DNA of 64,000 nucleotides from Pseudomonas denitrificans (nom. rej.) (GTDB lineage Bacteria; Pseudomonadota; Gammaproteobacteria; Pseudomonadales; Pseudomonadaceae): NCBI RefSeq assembly GCF_008807415.1, contig NZ_CP043626.1, positions 682,001 to 746,000 of the forward strand, read 5' to 3'. Shown piece by piece: positions 27,605 to 36,983 of this stretch (position 1 is its first letter; each line of letters starts with the position of its first letter). The notes under the pieces were generated by a model. It saw only the letters and a program-made list of their open reading frames with translations, ran no database searches and was not told where the DNA came from. The position numbers and the translations under genes were made by a program.

Positions 27605-27660
27605 ACTCCAGCGCCAGAGCCGTCCAGGCCGCTGCACGAGGGTGCCGGCCTGCTGCGGAC

Positions 27661-27701
27661 AGCTCCCTCTCCCTCCAGGGAGAGGGCTGGGGAGAGGGGC
27701 T
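27661..27701. repeat. Repeat family D, half copy between kdpC and kdpD
   Basis: CTCCCTCTCCCTCCAGGGAGAGGGCTGGGGAGAGGGG forms one hairpin and matches the right half of the element at 26896-27017. The left half is missing. Confidence 0.85.
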
Positions 27702-27758
27702 TGTCTCCGCCTTGGCAAAACATGAAACGAGCGCCCCGCGCGCTCCGAGGATAGCCCC

Positions 27759-30416
27759 ATGACCGACCCCAACCGCGCCGACGCCCTGCTGGCCGACCTG
27801 CCCCCCATGGGCCGTGGCCGCCTCAAGGTATTCCTCGGCGCCGCACCGGGCGTCGGCAAGACCTACGCCATGTTGCTGGCCGCCCAGAGCCAGTTGCGCC
27901 AGAGCGTGAAGCTGCGCGTCGGCGTCGTCGAAACCCACGGCCGCGCGGAGACGGAGGCCTTGCTCGCCGGCCTGCCGCAGCAGGCGCTCAAGCGCTCCGA
28001 ATACCGCGGTATCACTCTGGAGGAAATGGACCTCGACGGCCTGCTCGGCGACCCGCCGGCGCTGGCGCTGGTGGACGAGCTGGCCCACAGCAACGCCCCC
28101 GGCAGCCGCCATGCCAAACGCTGGCAGGACATCCAGGAACTGCTCTCCGCCGGCATCGACGTCTACACCACGGTCAACGTCCAGCACCTGGAAAGCCTCA
28201 ACGACCAGGTGCGCGACATCACCGGCGTGCAGGTGCGCGAAACCGTGCCCGACTGGGTATTGCAGGAAGCCTACGAGCTGCTGCTGGTGGACCTGCCGCC
28301 GCGCGAGCTGCTGGAGCGCCTGCGCGAGGGCAAGGTCTACGTGCCCGAGCAGGCCCGCGCCGCCATCGACGCCTTCTTCAGTCAGACCAACCTCACCGCA
28401 CTCCGCGAGCTGGCCATGCAGACCGCTGCCGCGCGGGTTGACGACGATCTCGCCCATCGCTATCGCCAGCAGGGCGGCGACGCCCCCGCTGTGCGCGGAA
28501 GGTTGCTGGTGGGGGTGGATGGAGAACACAACGCCGAACGGCTGGTGCGCCATGCCAGCCGCGTCGCCGAACGCCGGCATCTGCCCTGGTCGCTGGTCCA
28601 CGTCGATACCGGCGAGGCGCGCAGCGAAACGTCGCGCATGCAGTTGCAGAACGCCCAGCAACTGGCCGAGCGCCTCGGTGGCGACGTGGTCGAACTGCGC
28701 GGCGGCGAAGTCGCGCGCACCCTGGTCGAACACGCCAAGGAACGTCGCGCCACGCTGTTGCTGGTCGGCCGCTCGCGGCAACGCTGGTATCGCCGTCTGT
28801 TCGGCGGCGGCCTGGCAGCGCGCCTGCTGCGCCTGGGCGACGGGCTGGAAATCAGCGTGCTCGATAGCGAGGCCGACCTCGCGCCGCCCAGGGCCCGTCC
28901 GCAATCGCCCTGGCCCTGGGGCAACTACCTGCTCGCCACACTGGCCGCCGGCTGTGCCAGCGCCCTGGCGTGGGCAGTGGCCAGTGTGCTGGAGCTGCCG
29001 AACATCTCCCTGGTGTTCCTCGCCGCCGTACTGCTGGTGGCGGTACGCAGCAGCCTCGGCCCGGCGCTGGCTTGCGCGGTGCTGTCGTTCCTGGCCTACG
29101 ACTTCCTGTTCATCCCGCCGCATTTCTCCTTCTCCATCCAGCGCGAAGAAGACGTGCTGACCTTGCTGTTCTTCCTCCTCATGGCCGGCCTCACCGGCAA
29201 CCTCGCGGCCCGCCAGCGTCGGCAGTTGCAGGCGCTGCGCGAAACGCAGGAAGAGACCAGCCAGATGCTCGAACTGTCGCGCAAGCTCACCGCCGCCACC
29301 GACCGCCAGGCGGTGATGGCTGCCGCCGCGCAGCAACTGGGCGGCTGGGAGGGGCTGGATATCTGCCTGCTTGGCCGGGTCAACGGCGAGTGGAAGCTGG
29401 AGGGTGGCTTCAACCGCACGCTGGAAGACCAGGAGCGTGCCGCCGCCGACTGGGCCTGGCAGCACGATCAGCCCGCCGGCCTGGGCACCGGCACGCTGCC
29501 GGGCGGGCGCTGGTGGTGGTGGCCGCTGTCCGGCGAGGACGGTCCGCTGGCGCTGCTCGGCGTCAGCCCGCGTGATTCGCAACCTTTGTCCGGCTCGCGC
29601 CGTCGTCTGCTTGCAGCTCTGGGGCAGCCACTGGCGCAGGCATTGGCCCGTGCTCGTCTGGCCGAAGATCTCGAAGCCGCGCGTCTGCACGGCGAAACCG
29701 AACAACTGCGCAGTGCGCTGCTGGCCTCGGTCAGCCACGACCTGCGTACCCCGCTGACCTCCATGCGCGGCGCCATCGACAGCCTGCTGGCCCTCGGCGA
29801 CGCCATCCCGCCGCCGGATCGCCGCGAGTTGCTGGAGAGCACCCGCGACGAGGCCGAGCGCCTGGACCGCTACATCCAGAACCTGCTGGACATGACCCGC
29901 CTCGGCCATGGCGGCCTGAAGCTGTCGCGCGACTGGGTATCGCCCGGCGACATCGTTGGCAGCGCGCTCAATCGCCTGCGCGCGGTGGTCGCTCCGTATC
30001 GGGTGGAAACCCGAGTAGCGCCGGAACTGCCGCTGCTCTACGTGCATGCCGCGCTGATCGAACAGGCGCTGGTCAACGTGCTGGAAAACGCCGCGCGTTT
30101 CTCGCCGCCGCAAGGCCGCTTGCGGGTGGCGTTAGAGCAGGGCGAGGACGAGCTGCGCTTCCTGGTCAGCGACGAAGGGCCGGGTATACCGCCGGCGGAG
30201 CGCGAGAAGATCTTCGACATGTTCTACACCGCCGCGCGCGGTGATCGTGGCGGGCAAGGCACCGGGCTGGGCCTGGCGATCTGCCAGGGCATGGTCGGCG
30301 CCCACGGCGGGCGCATCACCGTCGAGGACGGCATCGACGGGCGCGGTACCACCCTCGTGCTGCACCTGCCGCTGCAGCAACAGCCGGACCTGGAGCAGCT
30401 TGATGCTGCTGTCTGA
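27759..30416 (+). CDS. kdpD: Osmosensitive K+ channel histidine kinase KdpD
   Basis: KdpD is an inner-membrane kinase that senses low K+ and salt stress and phosphorylates KdpE. The protein is 885 aa. In order: N-terminal KdpD domain with Walker A GAAPGVGKT (27-35), a USP-like domain (about 245-365), four TM helices (about 385-485), a GAF-like region, HisKA with His660 (SVSHDLRTPLTSM), and HATPase (VNVLENAARFSP, DEGPGIP, GTGLGLAICQGM). The kdpE frame starts 40 bases after its stop. A half family D repeat lies before it. Confidence 0.97.
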   Translation: MTDPNRADALLADLPPMGRGRLKVFLGAAPGVGKTYAMLLAAQSQLRQSVKLRVGVVETHGRAETEALLAGLPQQALKRSEYRGITLEEMDLDGLLGDPPALALVDELAHSNAPGSRHAKRWQDIQELLSAGIDVYTTVNVQHLESLNDQVRDITGVQVRETVPDWVLQEAYELLLVDLPPRELLERLREGKVYVPEQARAAIDAFFSQTNLTALRELAMQTAAARVDDDLAHRYRQQGGDAPAVRGRLLVGVDGEHNAERLVRHASRVAERRHLPWSLVHVDTGEARSETSRMQLQNAQQLAERLGGDVVELRGGEVARTLVEHAKERRATLLLVGRSRQRWYRRLFGGGLAARLLRLGDGLEISVLDSEADLAPPRARPQSPWPWGNYLLATLAAGCASALAWAVASVLELPNISLVFLAAVLLVAVRSSLGPALACAVLSFLAYDFLFIPPHFSFSIQREEDVLTLLFFLLMAGLTGNLAARQRRQLQALRETQEETSQMLELSRKLTAATDRQAVMAAAAQQLGGWEGLDICLLGRVNGEWKLEGGFNRTLEDQERAAADWAWQHDQPAGLGTGTLPGGRWWWWPLSGEDGPLALLGVSPRDSQPLSGSRRRLLAALGQPLAQALARARLAEDLEAARLHGETEQLRSALLASVSHDLRTPLTSMRGAIDSLLALGDAIPPPDRRELLESTRDEAERLDRYIQNLLDMTRLGHGGLKLSRDWVSPGDIVGSALNRLRAVVAPYRVETRVAPELPLLYVHAALIEQALVNVLENAARFSPPQGRLRVALEQGEDELRFLVSDEGPGIPPAEREKIFDMFYTAARGDRGGQGTGLGLAICQGMVGAHGGRITVEDGIDGRGTTLVLHLPLQQQPDLEQLDAAV

Positions 30417-30456
30417 AAGGCTCAAGCTGGACGCCCCCCGCCAGCCCGGACTGCCG

Positions 30457-31149
30457 ATGAACGCCAGCGCCGCCACCATCCTGGTCGTCGACGACGAACC
30501 GCAGATCCGCAAGTTCCTCCGTATCAGCCTCAGTGCTGGCGGCTACAAGGTGCTCGAAGCTGGCACCGGCGAGGAAGGTTTGGCCCAGGCCGCACTGGGC
30601 CGCCCGGACTTGGTGGTGCTCGACCTTGGCCTGCCGGACAAGGACGGCCAGGACGTGCTGCGCGAACTGCGCGAGTGGTCGCAGGTGCCGGTGCTGGTGC
30701 TTTCCGTGCGTGCCAGCGAAAGCGAGAAGGTGCTGGCGCTGGACAGCGGCGCCAATGACTACGTGACCAAGCCCTTCGGCATCCAGGAATTCCTCGCGCG
30801 CATCCGCGTGCTGCTGCGCCAGGGCGCCAGTGGCGAGACGCAGGAGGCGGTGGTCGCGGTGGGGCCGCTGAGTGTGGATTTCTCCTATCGCCGCGTACTG
30901 CTCGATGGCGAGGAGGTGTCGCTGACGCGCAAGGAGTACGCGGTGCTCTCGACCCTGGCGCGGCATGTGGGCCGGGTGGTGACGCAGCAGCAACTGCTCA
31001 AGGATATCTGGGGGCCGACGCATACCGAGGACACGCACTACCTGCGGGTGGTGGTCGGTCACCTGCGGCAGAAGCTCGCGGATGATCCGGCGGTGCCGCG
31101 GTTCATCGTCACCGAGGCGGGCGTCGGTTATCGCTTGCGCGAGGGCTGA
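30457..31149 (+). CDS. kdpE: Response regulator KdpE
   Basis: KdpE is the OmpR-type regulator that activates kdpFABC when phosphorylated by KdpD. The protein is 230 aa. The receiver has VVDDEPQIRKFL, phospho-Asp in LVVLDLGLPDKDG, and Lys in YVTKPFG. The winged helix at about 130-230 contains LLKDIWGPTHTEDTHYLRVVVGHLRQKL and TEAGVGYRLRE. The frame is open far upstream; the ATG at 30457 (MNASAATILVV) puts the receiver at the N-terminus, as in other KdpE proteins. A T-rich candidate site lies before kdpF. Confidence 0.97.
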   Translation: MNASAATILVVDDEPQIRKFLRISLSAGGYKVLEAGTGEEGLAQAALGRPDLVVLDLGLPDKDGQDVLRELREWSQVPVLVLSVRASESEKVLALDSGANDYVTKPFGIQEFLARIRVLLRQGASGETQEAVVAVGPLSVDFSYRRVLLDGEEVSLTRKEYAVLSTLARHVGRVVTQQQLLKDIWGPTHTEDTHYLRVVVGHLRQKLADDPAVPRFIVTEAGVGYRLREG

Positions 31150-31165
31150 CCGCCGATGCCGCCGC

Positions 31166-31198
31166 GGCGGATAACGCTGTCGCGTTATGCGCCCTACG
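31166..31198. repeat. Repeat family B, single unit
   Basis: GGCGGATAACGCTGTCGCGTTATGCGCCCTACG lies in the convergent gap after kdpE and can form a short hairpin. Confidence 0.8.
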
Positions 31199-31283
31199 AA
31201 ACTGCCACGTCGGAGCGGACCTTGTCCGCGAAGTCCCTCGCGGCGAAATCTGATCCAAAAGGGAAACTCCGGAGCATCACGCT

Positions 31284-31343
31284 CCCTGTAGGAGCGGGCC
31301 AAGCAAGCCCGCGACCCACTCCCATGGCGCGCTCCTGCAGGGG
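31284..31343. repeat. Repeat family C hairpin
   Basis: CCCTGTAGGAGCG is mirrored by CGCTCCTGCAGGG about 33 bases later, around GGGCCAAGCAAGCCCGCG. It lies just before the 3' end of the patatin gene. Confidence 0.8.
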
Positions 31344-31352
31344 CGGCTCAAC

Positions 31353-32390
31353 TCAATAAGGATTCTCCGCCTCATACCGATCCAGCGTATCGCTGGCGAT
31401 CTGCCGGCCGAGGGCGATGAGTTCGGGGGCCTTGTAGAACTCGAAGAAGCGGCACACGCGCTTGGGCACGTTGATCAGGATATCCGGCGGGTAGCCGGCG
31501 ATCTTGTACTGCGCCAGCGAGGTCTGCATCACCTCGAAGCTCTGGTTCACCAGTTCCAGCAGCGAGGCCGGGCTGCTGCTGTCGATCACGTGGCTGCCGG
31601 TGGCCGAGCGTGGCGAGCCCTTGGCCTGCGGGGCGGCGGCGGGTTGCTGCATTTCCGGTTCGGCAGGCTCTTCGGAGGCGGCTGGCACCGGGTGCAGCAG
31701 GGCGTCGGCGATCAGCTCGGGTGGCGGCTCGACGTCGCCACGGCGGAAGAAGCTCAGCTTGTTCGACAGCCCGGAGATCACCGAATCGAAGCGGCCCTTT
31801 AGCGCCGGTGGGCGCTCGATCACCGGCAGCGAGTACTGGCGCTGGTTGGTGGCGTTGAGGTTGACCGCGACGATCAGGTCGGCGTGGGTCGAGACCACCG
31901 GGACGATCGGCAGCGGGTTGAGCAGGCCGCCGTCCACCAGCATGCGGGTGCCCTGCATGACCGGGGTGAACAGGCTGGGGATCGCCGCCGAGGCGCGCAT
32001 GGCCTGGTGCAGGCAGCCTTCCTGGAACCAGATTTCCTGCTGGTTGGTGAGGTCGGTGGCCACCGCCGTGTAGGGGATCGGCAGCTGTTCGATGTCGATC
32101 TCGCCGAGAATTTCGTGGATCTTGCCGAATACCCGCTCACCGCGGATGGCGCCGAGGCGGAAGCTGACGTCGAGCAGGCGCAGCACGTCGAGGTAGTCCA
32201 GGCTTTCCACCCAGTCGCGGTACTCGCCCAGCTTGCCGGCGGCGTAGATGCCGCCGATCACCGCGCCCATGGAGCAGCCGGCGATACACACCACCTCATA
32301 GCCGCGCCGTTCGATCTCCTCGATCACTCCGATATGCGCATAACCGCGCGCGCCGCCGGAACCGAGTACCAGCGCGATCTGTTTTGACAT
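31353..32390 (-). CDS. Patatin-like phospholipase, RssA family
   Basis: The product is 345 aa. The patatin domain (about 5-190) has the oxyanion loop [12 protein letters not shown], the nucleophile motif GCSMG (Ser about 41) and the Asp in DGGLLNPLP. Patatin proteins hydrolyse acyl esters of lipids. The C-terminal third is a low-complexity segment ([19 protein letters not shown]) followed by a helical tail ([20 protein letters not shown]), as in other RssA-like proteins. No signal peptide is seen, so it is cytoplasmic. Its lipid substrate is unknown. Confidence 0.9.
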   Translation of the reverse strand: MSKQIALVLGSGGARGYAHIGVIEEIERRGYEVVCIAGCSMGAVIGGIYAAGKLGEYRDWVESLDYLDVLRLLDVSFRLGAIRGERVFGKIHEILGEIDIEQLPIPYTAVATDLTNQQEIWFQEGCLHQAMRASAAIPSLFTPVMQGTRMLVDGGLLNPLPIVPVVSTHADLIVAVNLNATNQRQYSLPVIERPPALKGRFDSVISGLSNKLSFFRRGDVEPPPELIADALLHPVPAASEEPAEPEMQQPAAAPQAKGSPRSATGSHVIDSSSPASLLELVNQSFEVMQTSLAQYKIAGYPPDILINVPKRVCRFFEFYKAPELIALGRQIASDTLDRYEAENPY

Positions 32391-32457
32391 GGAGCAACTC
32401 CGCGTGACGAACCCTGCGACGATACGCCGTGGGCAGCGGCCGCGCCAAGCCGGGCTT

Positions 32458-32466
32458 TGCTAGAAT
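32458..32466 (+). promoter_or_regulatory. Extended -10 promoter element of selD
   Basis: TGCTAGAAT matches an extended -10 (TGN-TATAAT with one mismatch). It lies 32 bases before the selD ATG. No clear -35 is seen, as is common for extended -10 promoters. Confidence 0.45.
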
Positions 32467-32498
32467 CGCCGTTTGATTTCCCTGCCCGGAGCCTCCCG

Positions 32499-33533
32499 AT
32501 GAGCGAACCGATCCGCCTGACCCAGTACAGCCACGGTGCCGGCTGTGGCTGCAAGATTTCCCCCAAGGTCCTGGAGGTCATCCTCGCGGGCAGCGGCGCG
32601 CAGAACCTCGACCCCAAGCTGTGGGTCGGCAACGCCTCGCGCGATGACGCCGCCGTCTACGAAATCGATGCCGAGCGCGGCGTGGTGTCCACCACCGATT
32701 TCTTCATGCCGATCGTCGATGATCCCTTCGACTTCGGCCGTATCGCCGCCACCAATGCCATCAGCGACATCTACGCCATGGGCGGCGACCCGCTGATGGC
32801 CATCGCCATCCTCGGCTGGCCGGTGAACGTGCTGGCGCCGGAAATCGCCCGCGAAGTGATCGCCGGTGGCCGCAAGGTCTGCGACGAAGCCGGCATCCCG
32901 CTGGCCGGCGGGCACTCCATCGATGCGCCCGAGCCGATCTTCGGCCTGGCCGTCACCGGGCTGGTGGAGAAGCGCTTCATGAAGCGCAACGACACCGCCA
33001 CCGCCGGCTGCAAGCTGTACCTGACCAAGCCGCTGGGCATCGGCATCCTCACCACCGCCGAGAAGAAGGCCAAGCTGCGCGCCGAAGACGTGGGCGTCGC
33101 CCGCGACTGGATGTGTACTCTGAACAAGCCCGGCGCGCGCTTCGGCAAGCTCGACGGAGTGAAGGCGATGACCGACGTCACCGGCTTTGGCCTGCTCGGC
33201 CACCTGGTTGAAATGGCCGACGGCAGCGGCCTGACTGCCCGCGTGAGCTACGACGCCGTGCCGCGTCTGGCCAGCGTCGAGTACTACCTGGAAGCCGGTT
33301 GCGTACCCGGCGGCACCCTGCGCAACTTCGACAGCTACGGCGAGCGCATCGCGCCGCTGCCCGAGCTGCACAAGCTGCTGCTGTGCGACCCGCAGACCAG
33401 CGGCGGCCTGCTGGTGGCGGTGGAGCCTGCGGGCGAGGCGCAGTTCCTCGCCACGGCGAAGGAGCTGGGCATGGACCTGGCGCCCATCGGCGAACTGGTC
33501 GGCCGACAGCGTCACGCGGTCGAGGTGATGTGA
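32499..33533 (+). CDS. selD: Selenide, water dikinase SelD
   Basis: SelD makes selenophosphate from selenide and ATP, the selenium donor for selenocysteine and for 2-selenouridine in tRNA. The protein is 344 aa. The glycine-rich N-terminus GAGCGCK carries the catalytic Cys16 and Lys19; Cys, not selenocysteine, is at the active position. Other family motifs are [10 protein letters not shown] and [12 protein letters not shown]. The start at 32499 ([13 protein letters not shown]) matches the family. The next gene, mnmH, overlaps its stop (TGATG), so selenophosphate supply and tRNA selenation are coupled. No selA or selB lies in the window. Confidence 0.97.
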   Translation: MSEPIRLTQYSHGAGCGCKISPKVLEVILAGSGAQNLDPKLWVGNASRDDAAVYEIDAERGVVSTTDFFMPIVDDPFDFGRIAATNAISDIYAMGGDPLMAIAILGWPVNVLAPEIAREVIAGGRKVCDEAGIPLAGGHSIDAPEPIFGLAVTGLVEKRFMKRNDTATAGCKLYLTKPLGIGILTTAEKKAKLRAEDVGVARDWMCTLNKPGARFGKLDGVKAMTDVTGFGLLGHLVEMADGSGLTARVSYDAVPRLASVEYYLEAGCVPGGTLRNFDSYGERIAPLPELHKLLLCDPQTSGGLLVAVEPAGEAQFLATAKELGMDLAPIGELVGRQRHAVEVM

Positions 33534-34633
33534 TGCGCGACAACACCCGCCACTACCGCGAACTGTTCCTCGGCGATGTGAAGATGATGGACGTGCGCGC
33601 CCCGGTCGAGTTCGACAAGGGCGCGTTCCCCAATGTGATCAACCTGCCGCTGATGAACGACAGCGAGCGGCAGAAGGTCGGCACCTGCTACAAGCAGAAT
33701 GGCCAGCAGGCGGCCATCGCGCTGGGCCACGAGCTGGTCATGGGCAAGCTCAAGGCCGCGCGCATCGAGGCCTGGGCGAATTTCGCCAGGGCCAACCCCG
33801 AGGGCTATCTGTACTGCTTCCGCGGCGGGCTGCGTTCGCAGATCACCCAGCAGTGGCTGAAGACCGAAGCCGGCATCGAATACCCGCGCGTGGTCGGCGG
33901 CTACAAGGCGATGCGCGGTTTCCTCTTCGACACCACCCGCGCCGCCGTCGAGGAGTGCCAGTTCGTGCTGGTGGGTGGCCTGACCGGCACCGGCAAGACC
34001 GAGGTCATCGCCCAACTGGCCAACAGCCTGGACCTCGAAGGCCACGCCAACCACCGCGGTTCCGCCTTCGGCCGCCGCGCCACGCCGCAGCCGGCGCAGA
34101 TCGATTTCGAGAACCGCCTGGCCATCGACATCCTGAAGAAGCGCCACGCCGGCACGGAGCAGTTCGTGCTGGAGGACGAGGGGCGCATCGTCGGCAGCTG
34201 CTCGGTGCCGCTGGAGCTGTACCAGGGCATGCAGCACTACCCGCTGGTGTGGCTGGAAGACAGCTTCGAGCAGCGCGTGGAGCGCATCCTCAAGGACTAC
34301 GTGGTGAACCTGTGCGCCGACCATGTGCAGGTAGTGGGCGAGGAGGGCGGCTTCGAGTCCTTCGCCGCCTACCTGCGCAAGAGCCTGTCGGGCATCGTCA
34401 AGCGCCTGGGCGGCGAACGCTACCAGCGCCTGGCGGCGATCATGGATGAGGCCCTGGAAGAGCAGAAGCGCAGCGGCGCGGTGGACCTGCACCGGGGCTG
34501 GATCGAAGGGCTGCTGGGCGAATACTACGACCCGATGTACGCCTTCCAGCGTGAGAGCAAGGGCGAGCGCGTGGAGTTCCGCGGCACCCAGGACGAGGTG
34601 GTGGAGTACCTGCGCTTCCGCGCGGAGCGCTGA
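33533..34633 (+). CDS. mnmH: tRNA 2-selenouridine synthase MnmH (SelU)
   Basis: MnmH replaces sulfur with selenium at the wobble 2-thiouridine of some tRNAs, using selenophosphate and geranyl diphosphate. The protein is 366 aa: an N-terminal rhodanese domain with the active Cys95 in [10 protein letters not shown], and a P-loop domain with GLTGTGKT (149-156). The ATG at 33533 overlaps the selD stop; the frame is open further upstream but only this start gives the family N-terminus ([13 protein letters not shown]). The repeat-rich gap that follows separates it from a convergent gene. Confidence 0.96.
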   Translation: MRDNTRHYRELFLGDVKMMDVRAPVEFDKGAFPNVINLPLMNDSERQKVGTCYKQNGQQAAIALGHELVMGKLKAARIEAWANFARANPEGYLYCFRGGLRSQITQQWLKTEAGIEYPRVVGGYKAMRGFLFDTTRAAVEECQFVLVGGLTGTGKTEVIAQLANSLDLEGHANHRGSAFGRRATPQPAQIDFENRLAIDILKKRHAGTEQFVLEDEGRIVGSCSVPLELYQGMQHYPLVWLEDSFEQRVERILKDYVVNLCADHVQVVGEEGGFESFAAYLRKSLSGIVKRLGGERYQRLAAIMDEALEEQKRSGAVDLHRGWIEGLLGEYYDPMYAFQRESKGERVEFRGTQDEVVEYLRFRAER

Positions 34634-34643
34634 TCCCGGCGTT

Positions 34644-34673
34644 CCCCTACAGGGGCGGGCCATACCGGCCCGC
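34644..34673. repeat. Repeat family C, degenerate hairpin
   Basis: CCCCTACAGGGGCGGGCC then ATACCGGCCCGC gives a 7-bp GCGGGCC/GGCCCGC stem. It starts 10 bases after the mnmH stop and may act as a weak 3' end. Confidence 0.6.
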
Positions 34674-34698
34674 ACCGGCATCACGACGGAGCACCAAC

Positions 34699-34781
34699 GT
34701 AGGATGGGTGGAGCTTGCGATACCCATGCTGCTGTCGGTGCATGAGAGCGATGGGTATCGCTTCGCTCCACGCCATCCTAC
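34699..34781. repeat. Repeat family A, hairpin copy 2
   Basis: GTAGGATGGGTGGAGCTTGC then GATACCCAT is mirrored by ATGGGTATCGCTTCGCTCC then ACGCCATCCTAC. It is the most symmetrical copy of this family in the window. Confidence 0.88.
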
Positions 34782-34798
34782 GACTAGCTTTCAGTTTC

Positions 34799-34834
34799 GT
34801 AGGGCGCATATCGCGCCAGCGTTATCCGCCCTAC
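34799..34834. repeat. Repeat family B, single unit
   Basis: GTAGGGCGCATATCGCGCCAG then CGTTATCCGCCCTAC. It directly follows the family A hairpin in the convergent gap. Confidence 0.8.
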
Positions 34835-34858
34835 ACGCTGCAGCGGACCAACAGGTGC

Positions 34859-35206
34859 TCACACGCTCTTGCCGTCGTACTCCTTCACTGTCAGCCCCGC
34901 CAGGTCCACCCCCGGCAGGCAGCGCACGTTGATCGCCGCCATCGGCGTGCCGTCCGGCATCGCGCCGTAGGCCAGCGGCGCGCAGCCGCAGGTGGGGCAG
35001 AAGCGGTGTTCGATGCGATGGGTGTTGAACGTATAGGTGCTCATCGCACTCTCAGGAGTCGTCAGCTTCAGCTTGCCGCGCGGCACGAACCACAGCAGCG
35101 AGCCCTTGCGCCGGCAGATCGAGCAGTTGCATGACACGACTTCACCGACATCCCCTTCCACTTCGAACGCGATCTGCCCGCAATGGCAGCTGCCCTGGTG
35201 CACCAT
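34859..35206 (-). CDS. GFA family (glutathione-dependent formaldehyde-activating-like) protein
   Basis: The product is a 115-aa zinc-binding Mss4-like fold. Cys pairs are seen at GSCHCGQ (about residues 7-9), VSCNCSICRR (about 27-32) and HRFCPTCGCAP (about 69-74), the usual CxC, CxxC and CxxC ligands. Family members are called glutathione-dependent formaldehyde-activating enzymes, but most have no proven activity. The ATG at 35206 (MVHQGSCHCG) was chosen; the open frame above it has no family match. Confidence 0.9.
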   Translation of the reverse strand: MVHQGSCHCGQIAFEVEGDVGEVVSCNCSICRRKGSLLWFVPRGKLKLTTPESAMSTYTFNTHRIEHRFCPTCGCAPLAYGAMPDGTPMAAINVRCLPGVDLAGLTVKEYDGKSV

Positions 35207-35358
35207 GGTCCTTCTCCTTGTCGGGATACCCCGTGGGCAAACAGTGTAGTAGTCGCTTGAATGCCATCCGTCCGGTGGCATACTGCGGCGCCGTCCGGCA
35301 GGCCCCTGCGCCGCGTTCTAAGCTGGATTCACCCCCGAATACTTCCAGGAGTTTCGTC

Positions 35359-35637
35359 ATGCCGCGCATTCCCCTGATCATCGCCCTGCTGCTCGCCGTT
35401 GCCGGCTGCTCGGGCAAGACCGTCAACCGCGACAGCTGCGCCAACGAGCTGAATGCCGCCTGGCACGAACTGGACCTGGCCAAGGCCGAAGGTTTCGCCG
35501 GCACCGTCAGTTACTCCAAGGCCGTCGGGCTGCTGACCGCCGCCAAGACCCAGCAGCAGGTCGAGGCCTATGACGGTTGCGCCGACAAGGCCAGCCGCGC
35601 GCGCTTCTACATCAAGGAATCCCGCGCCGGCCGCTGA
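35359..35637 (+). CDS. Small lipoprotein
   Basis: The product is 92 aa. A lipoprotein signal peptide ends in the lipobox LAVAGC with the lipidated Cys at residue 18; residue +2 is Ser, which predicts outer-membrane sorting. The mature protein is about 75 residues and helical, with two further Cys (DSCANEL, DGCADKA) that probably form a disulfide. The helices (SYSKAVGLLTAAKTQQQVEAY) suggest a small helical bundle. The function is unknown. It lies 65 bases before a flavin reductase-like gene. Confidence 0.82.
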   Translation: MPRIPLIIALLLAVAGCSGKTVNRDSCANELNAAWHELDLAKAEGFAGTVSYSKAVGLLTAAKTQQQVEAYDGCADKASRARFYIKESRAGR

Positions 35638-35702
35638 GCCGCGTATCGCCGGGCCGCCTGAAGCGGCCCGCGCCTTCCCTACCGCATCGCCCGGATTTCG
35701 AC

Positions 35703-36311
35703 ATGCAACTCGACTTCACCCAACTGTCCAAGGCCGAGGCCTACCGCTGGCTGGCCTCCACTGTCACGCCACGCCCGATCGCCTGGGTTAGCACCTTGTC
35801 CAGGGACGGCCAGAGCAATCTCGCGCCGTTCAGCTTCTTCCAGGTCATCAGCGATTCGCCACCGACCCTGCTGGTCAACACCAGCGTGCGCGAGGACGGC
35901 AGCGTCAAGGACACCCTGCGCAACGTGCGCGAGACCGGCGAGCTGGTGATCCACCTGGTCAGCGCCGACCACGCCGAGAACATGAACGCCACCGCCGCCT
36001 GGCTGCCCCACGGCGTCAGCGAGATCGAACACACCGGCATCGCTACCGTGCCCAGCGAGCGCGTGGCGCCGCCGCGCGTGGTCGGCGCACCGGTGGCCTT
36101 CGAATGCCAGTTGGCGGAAATCATGCCGTACCCGGCAGAAAACCCCTCCAGCATGCTGATCTTCGCCCGCGTGCTGCTGGCGCATATCGATGAGTCGGTG
36201 ATGCAGGACGAGCGCCACGTCGACCCGGCGAAGCTGGACCTGGTCGGTCGCCTGGGCGGCACCCAGTACAGCTACACCCGCGACACCTTCAGCATGATCC
36301 GTCCGAAGTAG
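35703..36311 (+). CDS. Flavin reductase-like (FMN-binding) protein
   Basis: The product is 202 aa with the flavin reductase-like FMN-binding split barrel. Motifs are TPRPIAWVSTLSRDG near the start, NLAPFSFFQVISDSPPTL, and a C-terminal RLGGTQYSYTRDTFSM, which is typical of this family. Such proteins bind FMN and may reduce it or act as an unknown oxidoreductase. The start is ATG at 35703 (MQLDFTQLSKAEAY). The upstream frame is also open, but its sequence is the lipoprotein gene read in another frame. Confidence 0.9.
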   Translation: MQLDFTQLSKAEAYRWLASTVTPRPIAWVSTLSRDGQSNLAPFSFFQVISDSPPTLLVNTSVREDGSVKDTLRNVRETGELVIHLVSADHAENMNATAAWLPHGVSEIEHTGIATVPSERVAPPRVVGAPVAFECQLAEIMPYPAENPSSMLIFARVLLAHIDESVMQDERHVDPAKLDLVGRLGGTQYSYTRDTFSMIRPK

Positions 36312-36335
36312 GACTCCGCGCCTGGCGCGGCGGCG

Positions 36336-36710
36336 TCAGGCGAACTCCAGTTCCAGCCCGAGCTGCCAGTGGATGCCACCCATCCGCGCCACGTCCAGCC
36401 GTTCGCCAAGGGCGAAGAGCTCGGAGAGCAGTTCGTCACGGCGGGTAAAGTCCAGCGTGCTGCCGTGGATCAGGCTGACGATGCCGTGCACCAGGCGCCA
36501 GCCGGTCTGGGCATCGAACCAGCAGTCCAGCCATTCGCCCTTGGCCTCGTCATACGCCTGCGGGCAGACAAAGTGACGGATCGGCAGCTGTCCGCGAGTC
36601 AGTAGCAACGGGTCGAGGCGGCGCTGCTGGCGGTATAGCTCCGGCAGAAAGAGTTCTTGGGCGAATCCCGCCAGCGGGCGCTGCAGGACCAGTTGGTAGT
36701 AGGCGTTCAT
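36336..36710 (-). CDS. Conserved hypothetical protein
   Basis: The product is 124 aa, soluble, with no signal or membrane segment and no motif that I recognise. It is rich in Leu and aromatic residues (YYQLVLQRP, EWLDCWFDAQTGWRLVHGIV). It is convergent with the flavin reductase-like gene (24-base gap) and divergent from the chemoreceptor gene. Third-position GC is high, as in its neighbours, so it is likely real. Confidence 0.7.
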   Translation of the reverse strand: MNAYYQLVLQRPLAGFAQELFLPELYRQQRRLDPLLLTRGQLPIRHFVCPQAYDEAKGEWLDCWFDAQTGWRLVHGIVSLIHGSTLDFTRRDELLSELFALGERLDVARMGGIHWQLGLELEFA

Positions 36711-36931
36711 CCGAGCACCTGGAGTGAAAAGTCAGGTCTCGGAATCTGAACGGTCAGGCTGGCAGGTCGCTGTCGGCGATTTCCGCATCCGGGTCAGGAA
36801 AGTCCTGTTCAGTGTTCTGGATACGACCTCCACGTATCTCTGTGCAGCATCACCGTGCCATCACCGTCGTACCCTCTATCCAGTCGGTGGGCGGCGCTCC
36901 TAATGTTCCGCGCAAAAGCAGCGATAACGAT

Positions 36932-36954
36932 CAGGAGACCTTCGGGATCTCCTG
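36932..36954 (+). other. UUCG-capped hairpin in the chemoreceptor leader
   Basis: CAGGAGACC-TTCG-GGATCTCCTG forms a stem with one bulge and a stable UUCG loop, 30 bases before the ATG and 15 bases before the GGGGGGAG ribosome binding site. No U-run follows, so it is not a terminator. It may protect or tune the transcript. Confidence 0.4.
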
Positions 36955-36983
36955 CAACGCCATTGCGGATGGGGGGAGATGCC

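Noticed and set aside
27558-30113. An 851-aa minus-strand open frame across kdpC and kdpD
   Set aside because: It has the same shadow-frame composition and runs antisense to conserved genes; no domain is seen.
30241-30456. A longer KdpE with 72 more residues
   Set aside because: The extra part is the end of kdpD read in another frame; the ATG at 30457 gives the normal receiver start.
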